NCBI GenBank assembly: GCA_910588105.1
Contig: CAJUQD010000019.1
Location: 1-52,054, forward strand
Length of the DNA: 52,054 bases
Direction: 5' to 3'
Source of the DNA: an uncultured Oscillospiraceae bacterium
GTDB taxonomy: Bacteria; Bacillota; Clostridia; Oscillospirales; Oscillospiraceae
The first letter of the stretch is position 1; each line of letters starts with the position of its first letter. The notes below the pieces were generated by a model. It was not told the DNA's origin and ran no database searches. It saw only the letters and a program-made list of their open reading frames with translations. Shown one piece after another: positions 1-7,294 of this stretch. Both the position numbers and the translations under genes were made by a program.

Positions 1-120
1 CTCATACCTGCATTTTATCAGATCTTTTACTTGTTTTCAATCGTGGCTACTATAGTATGTGTTTCGGCGGGGGACGCGGGCCCAATCCTCTCCAACTATG
101 TTCAGGGCAGGTGACGATGG

Positions 121-609
121 ATGCAGCCGGTGCGGGAGCTTGTCATGCTCATTGAAAACGGGCAGGAGCGGTTTTACCGAATCGCGTACTCCTATGTCAA
201 AAACAGGGAGGACGCGTTGGACATCGTTCACAACGCCATTGTCAAAGCGCTCCAGTCCTGCCCCGGCCTGCGCAGCCCGGAATACGCCCAGACCTGGTTT
301 TGCCGCATCCTCATCAATGAGAGCGTCTCCTTCCTGCGTAAAACCCGCCGCCTTGTGCCGCTGGAGGAAATACAGGAAGCGGCGGACGATACCTGGCCGG
401 AACAGGACGCCTATTTTGACCTGTATGCCGCCCTCGACAGGCTGCCGCCGGAGCTGAAAACCGTGGTGATCCTCCGCTTTTTTGAGGACATGAAGCTGGA
501 TGAGATCGCCAGGATCTTGTCCGCCAACCTGAGTACGGTAAAGTCCCGGCTGTACCGGGCACTGAAGCTGCTGAAGCTGGATATGGAGGTGTTGGACGAT
601 GATGGATAA
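121..609 (+). CDS. ECF RNA polymerase sigma factor (SigV-like)
   Basis: Directs RNA polymerase to a small stress regulon. The 162-residue protein has region 2 near residues 10-75 (FYRIAYSYVKNREDALDIVHNA) and region 4 near 100-155 (LPPELKTVVILRFFEDMKLDEIA, then LSTVKSRLYRALKLLK), with little between them, as in extracytoplasmic-function sigma factors. The next gene overlaps it by 11 bp and encodes an RsiV-type anti-sigma factor, so a SigV-type envelope-stress role is likely (inference). The start is uncertain: ATG 121 follows AGGTGA, and ATG 145 follows CGGGAG and would give an N-terminus starting MLIENGQE. Confidence 0.88.
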   Translation: MQPVRELVMLIENGQERFYRIAYSYVKNREDALDIVHNAIVKALQSCPGLRSPEYAQTWFCRILINESVSFLRKTRRLVPLEEIQEAADDTWPEQDAYFDLYAALDRLPPELKTVVILRFFEDMKLDEIARILSANLSTVKSRLYRALKLLKLDMEVLDDDG

Positions 610-1459
610 AAAGAACTACGAACAGATGCCAATCCCCGAGGAGCTGGACGAGGTGGTGCAGGGGGCAATCAACGAGGGGCTGACCAGGCGCCGCAGACAT
701 GGAGCGGCCTCCATTTTAAAACGGACGGGCTCCATTGCCGCCGTGCTGGCGTTGTGCGCTGTCGCGATGCTGAACCTGTCCCCCGCGTTCGCGTCGGCGG
801 CCTGCGAGCTGCCGGTGGTGGGCGGGCTGTGCCGGGTGTTCCTGTTCCGGGAATACCACGCCCAGGATGAAATCAAATATGTTGACGCCCAAATCCCCCA
901 GATTGAAAACACCGGGAAGACAGAGCTGGAGGCCCGGGTGAACCTGGAGATTCAAAAGGTGGTGAGCGCCTGCCTGGAGGAGAGCGAGGCCCGGGCCAGG
1001 GATTACTACGATGCCTTTATACAGACCGGCGGGGCCCCCGAGGACTTCCTCCCCATGGGCATTACGGTGGACTATGAAATCCACCACATCAGCCCCCAGT
1101 ACGTCTCCTTCACCGTGCGGGAGTATGAGACCGCGTTCCGGGTGTATAACCAGTATTTCTACTACAACCTGGACCTGGACACCGGCCGGGACCTGACCCT
1201 GCGGGACTGGTTCGGCAACGACTACCGGCAAATCGTGGCGGACAGCATGGAGCAAACCATCGCGGGCTGGAGCGAAGAGCGGCGCGCCATGCTGTGGGAC
1301 GACCTGTCCCTCATCGAGCTAATCTCGGAGAACACGGACTTCTACCTGAACCAGGACGGGCAGGCGGTGGTGGTGATCGAGCGGTACAAGGCGGCGTGCG
1401 GCGCGGCGGGACAGTTGGAATTTGTGATCGAAACGCCCGGGCAGCCCTCCCCGCAATGA
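599..1459 (+). CDS. RsiV-type anti-sigma factor (DUF3298)
   Basis: Membrane protein that probably holds the upstream sigma factor inactive. A short cytoplasmic segment (residues 1-42) is followed by one membrane helix at about 44-66 and a large outer domain. The outer part carries the DUF4163/DUF3298 pattern: a paired-strand region near 95-190 and a C-terminal block around DLTLRDWFGNDYRQI and DFYLNQDGQAVVVIERY. In Bacillus and Enterococcus the RsiV outer domain binds lysozyme, which triggers proteolysis and sigma release. Lysozyme sensing here is inferred from family only. The gene starts inside the end of the sigma gene (ATG 599 or 602), so the two are translationally coupled. Confidence 0.85.
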   Translation: MMDKKNYEQMPIPEELDEVVQGAINEGLTRRRRHGAASILKRTGSIAAVLALCAVAMLNLSPAFASAACELPVVGGLCRVFLFREYHAQDEIKYVDAQIPQIENTGKTELEARVNLEIQKVVSACLEESEARARDYYDAFIQTGGAPEDFLPMGITVDYEIHHISPQYVSFTVREYETAFRVYNQYFYYNLDLDTGRDLTLRDWFGNDYRQIVADSMEQTIAGWSEERRAMLWDDLSLIELISENTDFYLNQDGQAVVVIERYKAACGAAGQLEFVIETPGQPSPQ

Positions 1460-1497
1460 AAAGCCCCCGGAGGCGCGCAGCCTGACAGGCTGTCCCT

Positions 1498-1650
1498 ATG
1501 GGATTTACCGCTGGTCTCCAACAAAAACCGCCGGGCGGTTCTGTCCTATGGTGTTATATCAACCGTCTGCGGCAGAAGATTGAGGAGGACCCGGCAAAAC
1601 CGGCCTGCATTCAGACTGTTCTGGGGCTGGGCTACCGCTTTGTGGTTTGA
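1498..1650 (+). pseudogene. Remnant of an OmpR-family response regulator
   Basis: Only the C-terminal winged-helix end is left. The reading frame from 1552 to the stop at 1648-1650 reads YINRLRQKIEEDPAKP, then IQTVLGLGYRFVV, the recognition helix and wing of OmpR/PhoB-type DNA-binding domains. A short upstream piece that fits the same domain (LPLVSNKNRRAV, from about 1504) lies in another frame, so at least one frameshift plus a large deletion has occurred. The receiver domain and any partner kinase are absent. Frame-open translation from ATG 1498 gives 50 residues, but a functional product is unlikely. Confidence 0.7.
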
Positions 1651-1699
1651 GCCGGAACACCGCCTGAGCATGTGCGCTGGCGGACAAAACAGTGAAAAA

Positions 1700-1725
1700 G
1701 GCCCGGCGGTTCAATCCGCCGGGCC
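1700..1725 (-). terminator. Rho-independent terminator overlapping a stop codon
   Basis: A 10-bp perfect GC stem (GGCCCGGCGG / CCGCCGGGCC) with a 6-nt loop is followed on the minus strand by TTTTT. The loop contains the stop codon of the Gx transporter gene, so the stop and terminator are fused. Confidence 0.8.
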
Positions 1726-2226
1726 GCCATTTTGACCAGTTTTATCCAACTGCGCCAGGAGAAACTGGGCGCACAAGCCGGTAAACGCCCCGGTGAGGAT
1801 GCCGCTGACCAGCAGAACAGGCAGATAGGTGATGAGGCCGGGGGTGCGGGTGAGGGCGATGGCCACAAAGATTTGCCCCACGTTGTGGAACATAGCCCCA
1901 AAGACCCCGGCGACCCAGAGCTGCTTTTTTGTGAGGATCCGCCGTAACAGCAGCATGACCAGCCAGCACAAAAGCCCACCGCCCATGCTGTAAAAGAGGG
2001 TCATAAGCTGGCCGGAGAATACGCTCCCCAAAAATACCCGGCACACCAGAACTGCCAGCGCATCCCCCGGCGAGAGGGCGAACATGGCGTACACCGTCAC
2101 GATGTTGGCCAGCCCCAGCTTAATGCCGGGAATGGGAACGGGCGGGGGAATCTGCGCCTCCACCATAAAGATGATAAGGGCTATGGTGGTGAGCAAAGCC
2201 AGTCTGGTCAGTTTTTTTGCGTTCAT
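1711..2226 (-). CDS. Gx transporter / heptaprenyl diphosphate synthase component I-like membrane protein
   Basis: A 171-residue integral membrane protein of the Hpre_diP_synt_I (Gx transporter) family. It begins with MNAKKLTRLALLTTIAL and carries the conserved IPGIKLGLANIVTVYAMF segment, then several membrane helices ending near residue 160. The start at 2226 follows a strong GGGGGAG site; the frame is open further upstream but lacks family similarity. It lies 8 bp after the NusG-domain-II gene, so the two form an operon. Similar pairs occur in Clostridia, and in Listeria proteins of these families (EetB/EetA) serve extracellular electron transfer. Exact substrate is unknown. Confidence 0.82.
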   Translation of the reverse strand: MNAKKLTRLALLTTIALIIFMVEAQIPPPVPIPGIKLGLANIVTVYAMFALSPGDALAVLVCRVFLGSVFSGQLMTLFYSMGGGLLCWLVMLLLRRILTKKQLWVAGVFGAMFHNVGQIFVAIALTRTPGLITYLPVLLVSGILTGAFTGLCAQFLLAQLDKTGQNGGPAD

Positions 2227-2234
2227 AGCTCCCC

Positions 2235-2609
2235 CTATCCGGCCACGCCGTCCACGCCGCTGTCGGCCGACTCCAGCCAGATCACCAGCCTGTGGGGCAG
2301 GCAGGCGATGGGAACTACGCTGTTGGAAATCCATCCCTGCCGGACGCAGACCTGGTCGGGACAGTCTGCCTCCGCCACACGGATGCGGCCGCGCTCCACC
2401 TCGATGACGTTACAGCCATCCTCCCACTCCACCGTAAAAGAGAAGGGCTTGTTAACATCGTCGAGCGCAATGGTGCGGATACATTCCCCGTCTCGATAAA
2501 TGAAAGCGGTGGCAGCTCCCGTTCTGCCGCGGAAAACAAGCATACCGGCTACGGTGGAGACGAGTAAGACAGCGCCAACAAGAAACAGCCAGAATTTTTG
2601 GGTTTTCAT
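2235..2609 (-). CDS. NusG domain II-containing secreted protein
   Basis: A 124-residue protein with one N-terminal membrane helix or signal anchor (FWLFLVGAVLLVSTVAGMLV) and a single NusG domain II (PF07009) over roughly residues 35-115. The typical cysteine motif is present: EADCPDQVCVRQGWIS, followed by VPIACLPHRLVIWLE, giving three cysteines. The domain faces outward. The gene is the first of a two-gene minus-strand operon with the Gx transporter. The start at ATG 2609 gives the expected family length; the upstream in-frame extension is not conserved-looking. The function may relate to flavin- or quinone-linked electron transfer, by analogy with Listeria EetA (inference). Confidence 0.82.
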   Translation of the reverse strand: MKTQKFWLFLVGAVLLVSTVAGMLVFRGRTGAATAFIYRDGECIRTIALDDVNKPFSFTVEWEDGCNVIEVERGRIRVAEADCPDQVCVRQGWISNSVVPIACLPHRLVIWLESADSGVDGVAG

Positions 2610-2718
2610 CAAAGCACCCCCCAGGGCAGCCGCAGGGAAATGCGCTGCATATTTTTGCAGTATATCACCTTTTCCCGCTTTCCGCAATGTCCGTTTACCA
2701 GGGAGGCCGTTCCAAGGT

Positions 2719-2883
2719 TAGGCGCCGTTTGAAAATTGGCAATATGCCCAGCGGCAAGGAATTTTTTCGCCGGGCAAGGCGATTTGGCGCAGAAATACTT
2801 TGTGTATTTCAAGGCAAAACAACGCAGCTCGGCGGAAAAAGGCCCGCCGATTGGGCGTGTTGACAATTTTCAAACAAACCCTA
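2719..2883. repeat. MITE-like element, copy 1
   Basis: A 165-bp element bounded by TA dinucleotides, with inverted ends GTTTGAAAATTG (2727-2738) and CAATTTTCAAAC (2864-2875) and imperfect pairing extending to about 28 bp. A near-identical 164-bp copy lies at 28677-28840. It holds no credible gene; open frames through it are shared by both copies and read partly across the ends. The TA borders suggest mobilisation by an IS630/Tc1-type transposase located elsewhere (inference). Confidence 0.75.
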
Positions 2884-3368
2884 GAAAGTATTTGTGGCTG
2901 AAGTGGAATTTGACACACTTCTGCACAGATCTTGCAACTGGAAGCATTCACTAGGGGCAGGCGGCAGAGCAGGTTCATCCTCTCCCGGTATGCCGCCGGG
3001 TATAGCGCTTGATGGGCTTGCGTTGATTCATCGTGAGTTTCACTCCATTCACAAGAACAATATTTCACCACAGACTGGCAAGACCTGCACCATTGCCCGC
3101 CAATCACGCCCGGGCGCAGGCGTTTCCTGCCCGGTGTTCCCGCCGACGCGCAGGAAACAAACGACAGCCATGTGGCGGTTGACCGCAGGGGAGCAAGGGC
3201 GCACAGCTTGGGGAAGCGCTTTGACGCGTTCCCGCAGGGGATTGACGGCGCAGATATCCGGGCGGGCCACTCCACGCCGGGGCATGGGAGTACGTAAAGC
3301 GGAACCGGCCTTGCGCCGCATCACAGCCGGGGGCACTTTTGCCCGGCGCTGTTTTTTTTGCTTTCCCC
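2884..3368. other. Gene-poor region, possible decayed DNA
   Basis: No gene is supported here. A short minus-strand frame at about 3033-2977 reads MNQRKPIKRYTRRHTGRG after a weak ribosome binding site, and a longer overlapping minus frame has CRSC and CSC cysteine clusters, but neither matches a family I recognise. Near 3328-3360 a hairpin (GCCGGG...CCCGGC) followed by eight T residues could be a plus-strand terminator. Confidence 0.35.
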
Positions 3369-3397
3369 TTTACGTCCATAAAATGATGTGATATAAT
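3369..3397 (+). promoter_or_regulatory. Sigma-A promoter of the DUF1836 gene
   Basis: TTTACG, a 17-bp spacer and a perfect TATAAT (3392-3397), 48 bp before the start codon. Confidence 0.6.
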
Positions 3398-3444
3398 TCC
3401 TTGTACTAGATTGGACGGGCCCGATACGGATTGGAGGAACCCCC

Positions 3445-3978
3445 ATGGAAGAGTTGGCCGAACTGAAGCAGCAGCTCACCCGGCAGCGCCCCGCCGGCTG
3501 GGACGACCTGCCCGACATCCCGCTGTATATGGATCAAGTGGTGGGCTATCTGGCCCGGCAGATGGTGAGCATGGGGGAGGGCGACGCCCTTACCTCCGCC
3601 ATGATTAACAACTATATCAAGGACGGCCTGGTGGAGCGAGCCAACGGCAAAAAATACGGCCAGGAGCATCTGGCCTACCTCACCGCCATCACCGCCTTGA
3701 AGCAGGTGATGAGCGTGCGGGAAATGAAGGTGCTCACCACCGTGGGCCGGGAGCTGCGGGCGCCCCAGCGGCAGTACGAGTACTTCTGCCAGTATCTGGA
3801 CCAGGCCATGACGGACACCGCCGCCGGCATTGACGAGGACACCGCCGACCATGACCTGCCCAAGCTGGTGCTTGAGCTGGCTATGCGCAGCTATGCCAGC
3901 GGGCTGGCCTGCCACCGGGCCCTGGCCATCCTGGCCCAGCGCACGGGGCACGAGGACTTGCTCAAAAAGAAGAAATGA
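3445..3978 (+). CDS. DUF1836 domain-containing protein
   Basis: A 177-residue soluble protein. Its central segment (TSAMINNYIKDGLVERANGKKYGQEHLAYLTAI) has the winged-helix or MerR-like look of DUF1836, a family common in Firmicutes and thought to bind DNA. The C-terminal half (residues 85-165) is helical and ends in a lysine-rich tail. ATG 3445 follows GGAGG at 3432-3436. It is transcribed from its own promoter, with DegV 51 bp downstream in the same direction. The biological role of the family is not known. Confidence 0.85.
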   Translation: MEELAELKQQLTRQRPAGWDDLPDIPLYMDQVVGYLARQMVSMGEGDALTSAMINNYIKDGLVERANGKKYGQEHLAYLTAITALKQVMSVREMKVLTTVGRELRAPQRQYEYFCQYLDQAMTDTAAGIDEDTADHDLPKLVLELAMRSYASGLACHRALAILAQRTGHEDLLKKKK

Positions 3979-4029
3979 TCTCCGGCTCCGGCCGGTCTCA
4001 TGATATTTGAATTTGGGAGGAATTTGACC

Positions 4030-4905
4030 ATGAGCGACTATATAATTATCACCGATTCGTCCTGCGACCTGCCCGACAGCCTGGTGAAGGAACTGGAGCT
4101 GACCATACTTCCCCTGGCCTTTATCATGGACGGCAAAACCTATCGGAATTGGCCGGATAACCGGGACATGTCCCCCGACACCTTCTATGCCAAGGAAAAG
4201 GAGGGCCTCATGGCCACCACCAACGCCGTCAATGTGGAGGAGGCGGCCCAGGCCATTAAAGAAGCTGCCCTTCAGCAGGGAAAGGACGCGCTGGTGCTGG
4301 CCTTTTCCTCCGGCCTGTCCAGCACCTGCGGCGCGTTCCAGATTGCCGCCCAGGAGCTGAGCGAGCAGTACCCCCAGCGCAAAATTTACGTAGTGGACAC
4401 CCTGTGCGCCTCCCTGGGCCAGGGGATGCTGGTGTACCAGGCCGCCAAGCTCCGCCGGCAGGGCAAGACCATTGAGGAGGTCCGGGACTGGGCGGAGGAA
4501 AACAAGCTGCGCCAGTGCCACTGGTTCACCGTCAACGACCTGTTCTTTTTGAAGAAGGGCGGACGGGTGTCCGCCGCCACCGCCGTGGTGGGCACCATGC
4601 TCCAGATCAAGCCCGTCCTCCACGTGGACGACGAGGGCCACCTCATCAACGTGGCCAAGGCCCGGGGGCGCAAGGCGTCCTTGCTGGCCTTGGTGGACAA
4701 GGTGGGGGAGCTGGCCGAGGACCCCGCCGGCCAGACCATGTTCATCAGCAACAGCGACTGCGCCGAAGACGCCCAGTTTGTGGCCGGTGAGATCAAGCAG
4801 CGTTACGGCACGAAAGAGATCATCATCAACTCCATCGGGCCGGTGATCGGGGCCCATACCGGCCCCGGCTGTGTCGCATTGTTTTTCATGGGCAAGCATC
4901 GGTAG
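4030..4905 (+). CDS. DegV family fatty-acid-binding protein
   Basis: A 291-residue member of the DegV/FakB family, which binds a fatty acid and, with the FakA kinase, feeds exogenous fatty acids into phospholipid. The N-terminus IIITDSSCDLP and the SSGLSSTCGAFQIA segment form the conserved ligand-binding loops; NDLFFLKKGGRVSAATAVVGTMLQIKPVL and GPVIGAHTGPG are the other family signatures. The start at 4030 is chosen over 4000 because GGGAGG (4016-4021) lies at the right distance. No FakA gene is in the window. Confidence 0.92.
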   Translation: MSDYIIITDSSCDLPDSLVKELELTILPLAFIMDGKTYRNWPDNRDMSPDTFYAKEKEGLMATTNAVNVEEAAQAIKEAALQQGKDALVLAFSSGLSSTCGAFQIAAQELSEQYPQRKIYVVDTLCASLGQGMLVYQAAKLRRQGKTIEEVRDWAEENKLRQCHWFTVNDLFFLKKGGRVSAATAVVGTMLQIKPVLHVDDEGHLINVAKARGRKASLLALVDKVGELAEDPAGQTMFISNSDCAEDAQFVAGEIKQRYGTKEIIINSIGPVIGAHTGPGCVALFFMGKHR

Positions 4906-4921
4906 ACTCCTTGCTGGAGGC

Positions 4922-5110
4922 GTTACTTTCTGCTCGTGCAGAAAGTAACCAAAGACACGCATAGGGGCTCCGCCCCTGTGTACCCCGTTATGGGGGACGC
5001 CCTCTGCGTGCCCGGGCACTGGCCCTTCCGGCGCGTGGGTTCTTCGGCGCAGATGCCCCCATTGCTACTGCTGCCTGTGTCTGGACACGGAAAGAGTGGG
5101 CTCCACGGTT
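4922..5110 (+). repeat. Post-gene hairpin repeat, copy 1
   Basis: Starts 16 bp after the degV stop codon with a perfect 12-bp stem (GTTACTTTCTGC, loop TCGT, GCAGAAAGTAAC), then a second small hairpin at ATAGGGGCTCCGCCCCTGTG and the motifs TACCCCG and GGGGACGCCCT. The same order of motifs recurs on the minus strand at about 34515-34700 directly behind the peptidase gene. The rest of the interval to 5160 holds no gene. Confidence 0.65.
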
Positions 5111-5162
5111 TTGTGCCTCCGTGGCGCGCCGTTTGGCTCCGTGGTGTTGGCCTGCGCACATT

Positions 5163-5205
5163 AACCAGCCGCCTTCCTGACGGGAGTCGGCTGGTTTTTA
5201 TTTCC
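5163..5205 (+). terminator. Rho-independent terminator
   Basis: Stem AACCAGCCG / CGGCTGGTT, extended by an inner CT-CC/GG-AG pairing, then TTTATTT. It probably ends the degV transcript before the GntR promoter. Confidence 0.7.
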
Positions 5206-5228
5206 CCCAAATTTTTTGATTCTCCCTC

Positions 5229-5276
5229 TTGACAAATTCGTATATGGCGTCTATACTGTGCATATCGTATATATAC
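5229..5276 (+). promoter_or_regulatory. Promoter and likely operator of the GntR-ABC operon
   Basis: Perfect TTGACA (5229-5234), 17-bp spacer, TATACT (5252-5257). A 10-bp palindrome GTATATATAC at 5267-5276 and a GTATAT half-site inside the spacer are plausible binding sites for the GntR protein encoded next, consistent with the autoregulation usual for YtrA-type loci. Confidence 0.75.
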
Positions 5277-5297
5277 AAAATATCAACGAGGTGCACC

Positions 5298-5678
5298 ATG
5301 GACATCATCATCAGCAATTCCTCCGGCGTGCCGATCTATGAGCAGATCGTCCGCCAGATGAAAGGGCTCATCCTTTCAGGCCAGCTCTCCGAGGACGAGG
5401 CGCTGCCCTCCATGCGGCTGCTGGCTCGGGATCTGCGCATCTCCGTCATCACCACCAAGCGGGCCTATGAGGAGCTGGAGCGGGAGGGCTTCCTTGCCAC
5501 CGTCCCGGGCAAGGGCTGCTTCGTGGCCGCCCAGAACCGGGAGACAAGGCGGGAGGCCGTCCTTTGCCAGATTGAGGAGCACCTGTCCCAGGCGGTGGAC
5601 GCCGCCCGGGCCGGGGCCGTAGACCTGGACGAACTCACTGAAATGCTGAACACTCTGTATAGCGAGGGAGAATTATGA
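5298..5678 (+). CDS. GntR family transcriptional regulator, YtrA subfamily
   Basis: A 126-residue regulator with an N-terminal winged helix-turn-helix (residues 9-75: PIYEQIVRQMKGLILSGQL, PSMRLLARDLRISVITTKRAYEELEREGFL, GKGCFV) and a short helical tail of about 40 residues instead of a ligand domain, as in YtrA. ATG 5298 follows GAGGTG; the longer frame would begin upstream of the promoter -10 and is rejected. The stop overlaps the next start (ATGA), so it is coupled to the ABC genes it probably represses. Confidence 0.9.
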   Translation: MDIIISNSSGVPIYEQIVRQMKGLILSGQLSEDEALPSMRLLARDLRISVITTKRAYEELEREGFLATVPGKGCFVAAQNRETRREAVLCQIEEHLSQAVDAARAGAVDLDELTEMLNTLYSEGEL

Positions 5679-6523
5679 CAAACTGTATTGAAATCCGGGG
5701 TCTTGTCAAGCAATACAAGAGCTTTACCCTGGGCCCCATCGACCTCAAGGTGCCCGGCGGGTCCATCATGGGCCTGATCGGGGAGAACGGGGCGGGCAAG
5801 ACCACCCTGATCAAGTCCATGCTGGGCATCGTCAAGCCCACCGCCGGAACGGCCGTCCTGCTGGGCGCCGATCCGGACCGCGCCAAAGAGGATATCGGCA
5901 TGGTGCTGGACGACTGCTTCTTCTCCGAGTACCTGCGGGTGCGGGACGTGGAGACGGTGCTGTGCCGGGTGTTCAAGACCTGGGACAAGGGGCTGTACCG
6001 GGACTATCTGGACAAGTTCGGCCTGTCCGGGGCGAAAAACATCAAGGAGCTGTCCCGGGGGATGCGGATGAAGCTGTCCCTGGCGGCGGCCCTGGCCCAC
6101 CGGCCCCGGCTGCTGCTGCTGGACGAGGCCACGGCGGGGCTGGACCCGGTGGTCCGGGACGAGATCCTGGACGAATTCCTGGCCTTCGTGTCCGATGAGG
6201 ACCACGCCATCCTGATCTCCAGCCACATCACGTCGGACCTGGAGAAGGTGGCGGACTACATCGCCTACCTCCACCAGGGAAAGCTGCTGCTGTGCGACGA
6301 GAAGGACCGCCTGCTGGAGAGCTATGGGCGGCTGGTGTGCGCCCGGGAGGAGCTGGAACAGGTGGACCGGGGCTATGTGGTGGCCACCCGGAAGAGCCAA
6401 TATTCCACCGAGGCGCTCATCCGCCGCAGGGGCGATTTCAAGCGGCTCTACCCCCGGCTGGCGGTGGAGCCGGTGACGCTGGACGAATTGATGGTATTCG
6501 TGGTAAAGGGGGATAAAGCATGA
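5675..6523 (+). CDS. ABC transporter ATP-binding protein (YtrB-like)
   Basis: A 282-residue ATPase of an export-type ABC system. Walker A is GENGAGKTT near residue 38, the signature is LSRGMRMKLSLAAALAHRP, and Walker B is LLLLDEATAGLD, followed by the H-loop ISSHITSDLEKVADYI. The first strand (IEIRGLVKQYKSFTLGPIDLKV) and the tail match the ABC-2 family ATPases paired with GntR/YtrA regulators, often linked to cell-envelope antibiotic response. It overlaps both neighbours by 4 bp, so regulator, ATPase and permease form one coupled operon. The substrate cannot be told from sequence. Confidence 0.92.
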   Translation: MTNCIEIRGLVKQYKSFTLGPIDLKVPGGSIMGLIGENGAGKTTLIKSMLGIVKPTAGTAVLLGADPDRAKEDIGMVLDDCFFSEYLRVRDVETVLCRVFKTWDKGLYRDYLDKFGLSGAKNIKELSRGMRMKLSLAAALAHRPRLLLLDEATAGLDPVVRDEILDEFLAFVSDEDHAILISSHITSDLEKVADYIAYLHQGKLLLCDEKDRLLESYGRLVCAREELEQVDRGYVVATRKSQYSTEALIRRRGDFKRLYPRLAVEPVTLDELMVFVVKGDKA

Positions 6524-7176
6524 CCGGGCTGATTTTGAAGGATCTTCTCATCCTGCGCAAGACTCTGCGCTCCTACCTGTTTATGCTGATAGTATACGTG
6601 GGCATCGCTTTTACCGGGGTGTGGTCGGCGGACATCGTCGGCGTGCTGCTGGTCGTCATGGTCGTGATGCTTCCCATGAATGTGTTTGCCTACGACAAGC
6701 AGGCCAAGTGGGACACCTACGGCCTGGCCCTGCCGGTGGGCCGCACGAAAACGGTAGCCGCCCGGTATCTCTGCGTCCTGCTGCTGTGCCTGCTCAGCGT
6801 GGGCCTGACGGCCATTCTCGGCGTGATGCTGTATGCCGCCGGACGGGTGGAGGAGCCTGTGGAATTTCTGGTGAGCTGTTCGGTGATGGGCCTGATGTCC
6901 GTACTGGTAAACGCCATCATGCTGCCCTTCCTGTACAAATTCGGCCCGGAGCGGGCCCGGATGATGTTCTTCGGCATCATGGGCGGGATCGTTCTGCTGG
7001 TTGTCGCGGCCCTGTTTCCCCTGGGCGGGCTGGAATGGCTCAAATCCCTGGAGCTTGCCGAGCCCACCCCGGCGCAGGCCGCCGCCATTCCCGCGGTCGC
7101 GGCGGTGGCGGGGCTGGCCCTGCTGGCGGTATCCTTCCTGCTGTCACGGCACTTCTACGGGAGCAAAGACGTGTGA
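6520..7176 (+). CDS. ABC-2 type transporter permease
   Basis: A 218-residue membrane protein with about six hydrophobic helices (first at residues 14-31, last at 193-210). The FAYDKQAKWDTYGLALPVGRTKTVAARYL segment after the second helix is the hallmark of the ABC2_membrane_5 type permeases. Its start codon overlaps the ATPase stop (ATGA). It is the only permease in the operon, so the transporter is probably a homodimer. Confidence 0.88.
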   Translation: MTGLILKDLLILRKTLRSYLFMLIVYVGIAFTGVWSADIVGVLLVVMVVMLPMNVFAYDKQAKWDTYGLALPVGRTKTVAARYLCVLLLCLLSVGLTAILGVMLYAAGRVEEPVEFLVSCSVMGLMSVLVNAIMLPFLYKFGPERARMMFFGIMGGIVLLVVAALFPLGGLEWLKSLELAEPTPAQAAAIPAVAAVAGLALLAVSFLLSRHFYGSKDV

Positions 7177-7204
7177 CAAGAAGCGCGGAACCCCCCAATT
7201 CCCC

Positions 7205-7270
7205 TTGTATTTGCCATCCAAATCATGTATAATGAAATGGCTTTCCTCGTGAAAGCCATTTCATTATACA
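7205..7270 (+). promoter_or_regulatory. Promoter embedded in a 20-bp perfect inverted repeat
   Basis: Two 20-nt arms (7226-7245 and 7251-7270) are perfectly complementary around a 5-nt loop. The left arm contains the -10 TATAAT (7228-7233) of a promoter whose -35 TTGTAT is at 7205-7210 with a 17-bp spacer. The right arm carries the same TGTATAATG on the minus strand. It lies 25 bp upstream of the L,D-transpeptidase gene. Transcription would start within the hairpin; a regulator site or symmetrical promoter are both possible. Confidence 0.65.
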
Positions 7271-7294
7271 CAAGATATTGCAGGAGGTATCCCT

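Noticed and set aside
1694..1730. Plus-strand terminator for rsiV
   Set aside because: The T run follows the stem on the minus strand, so it belongs to the Gx transporter gene.
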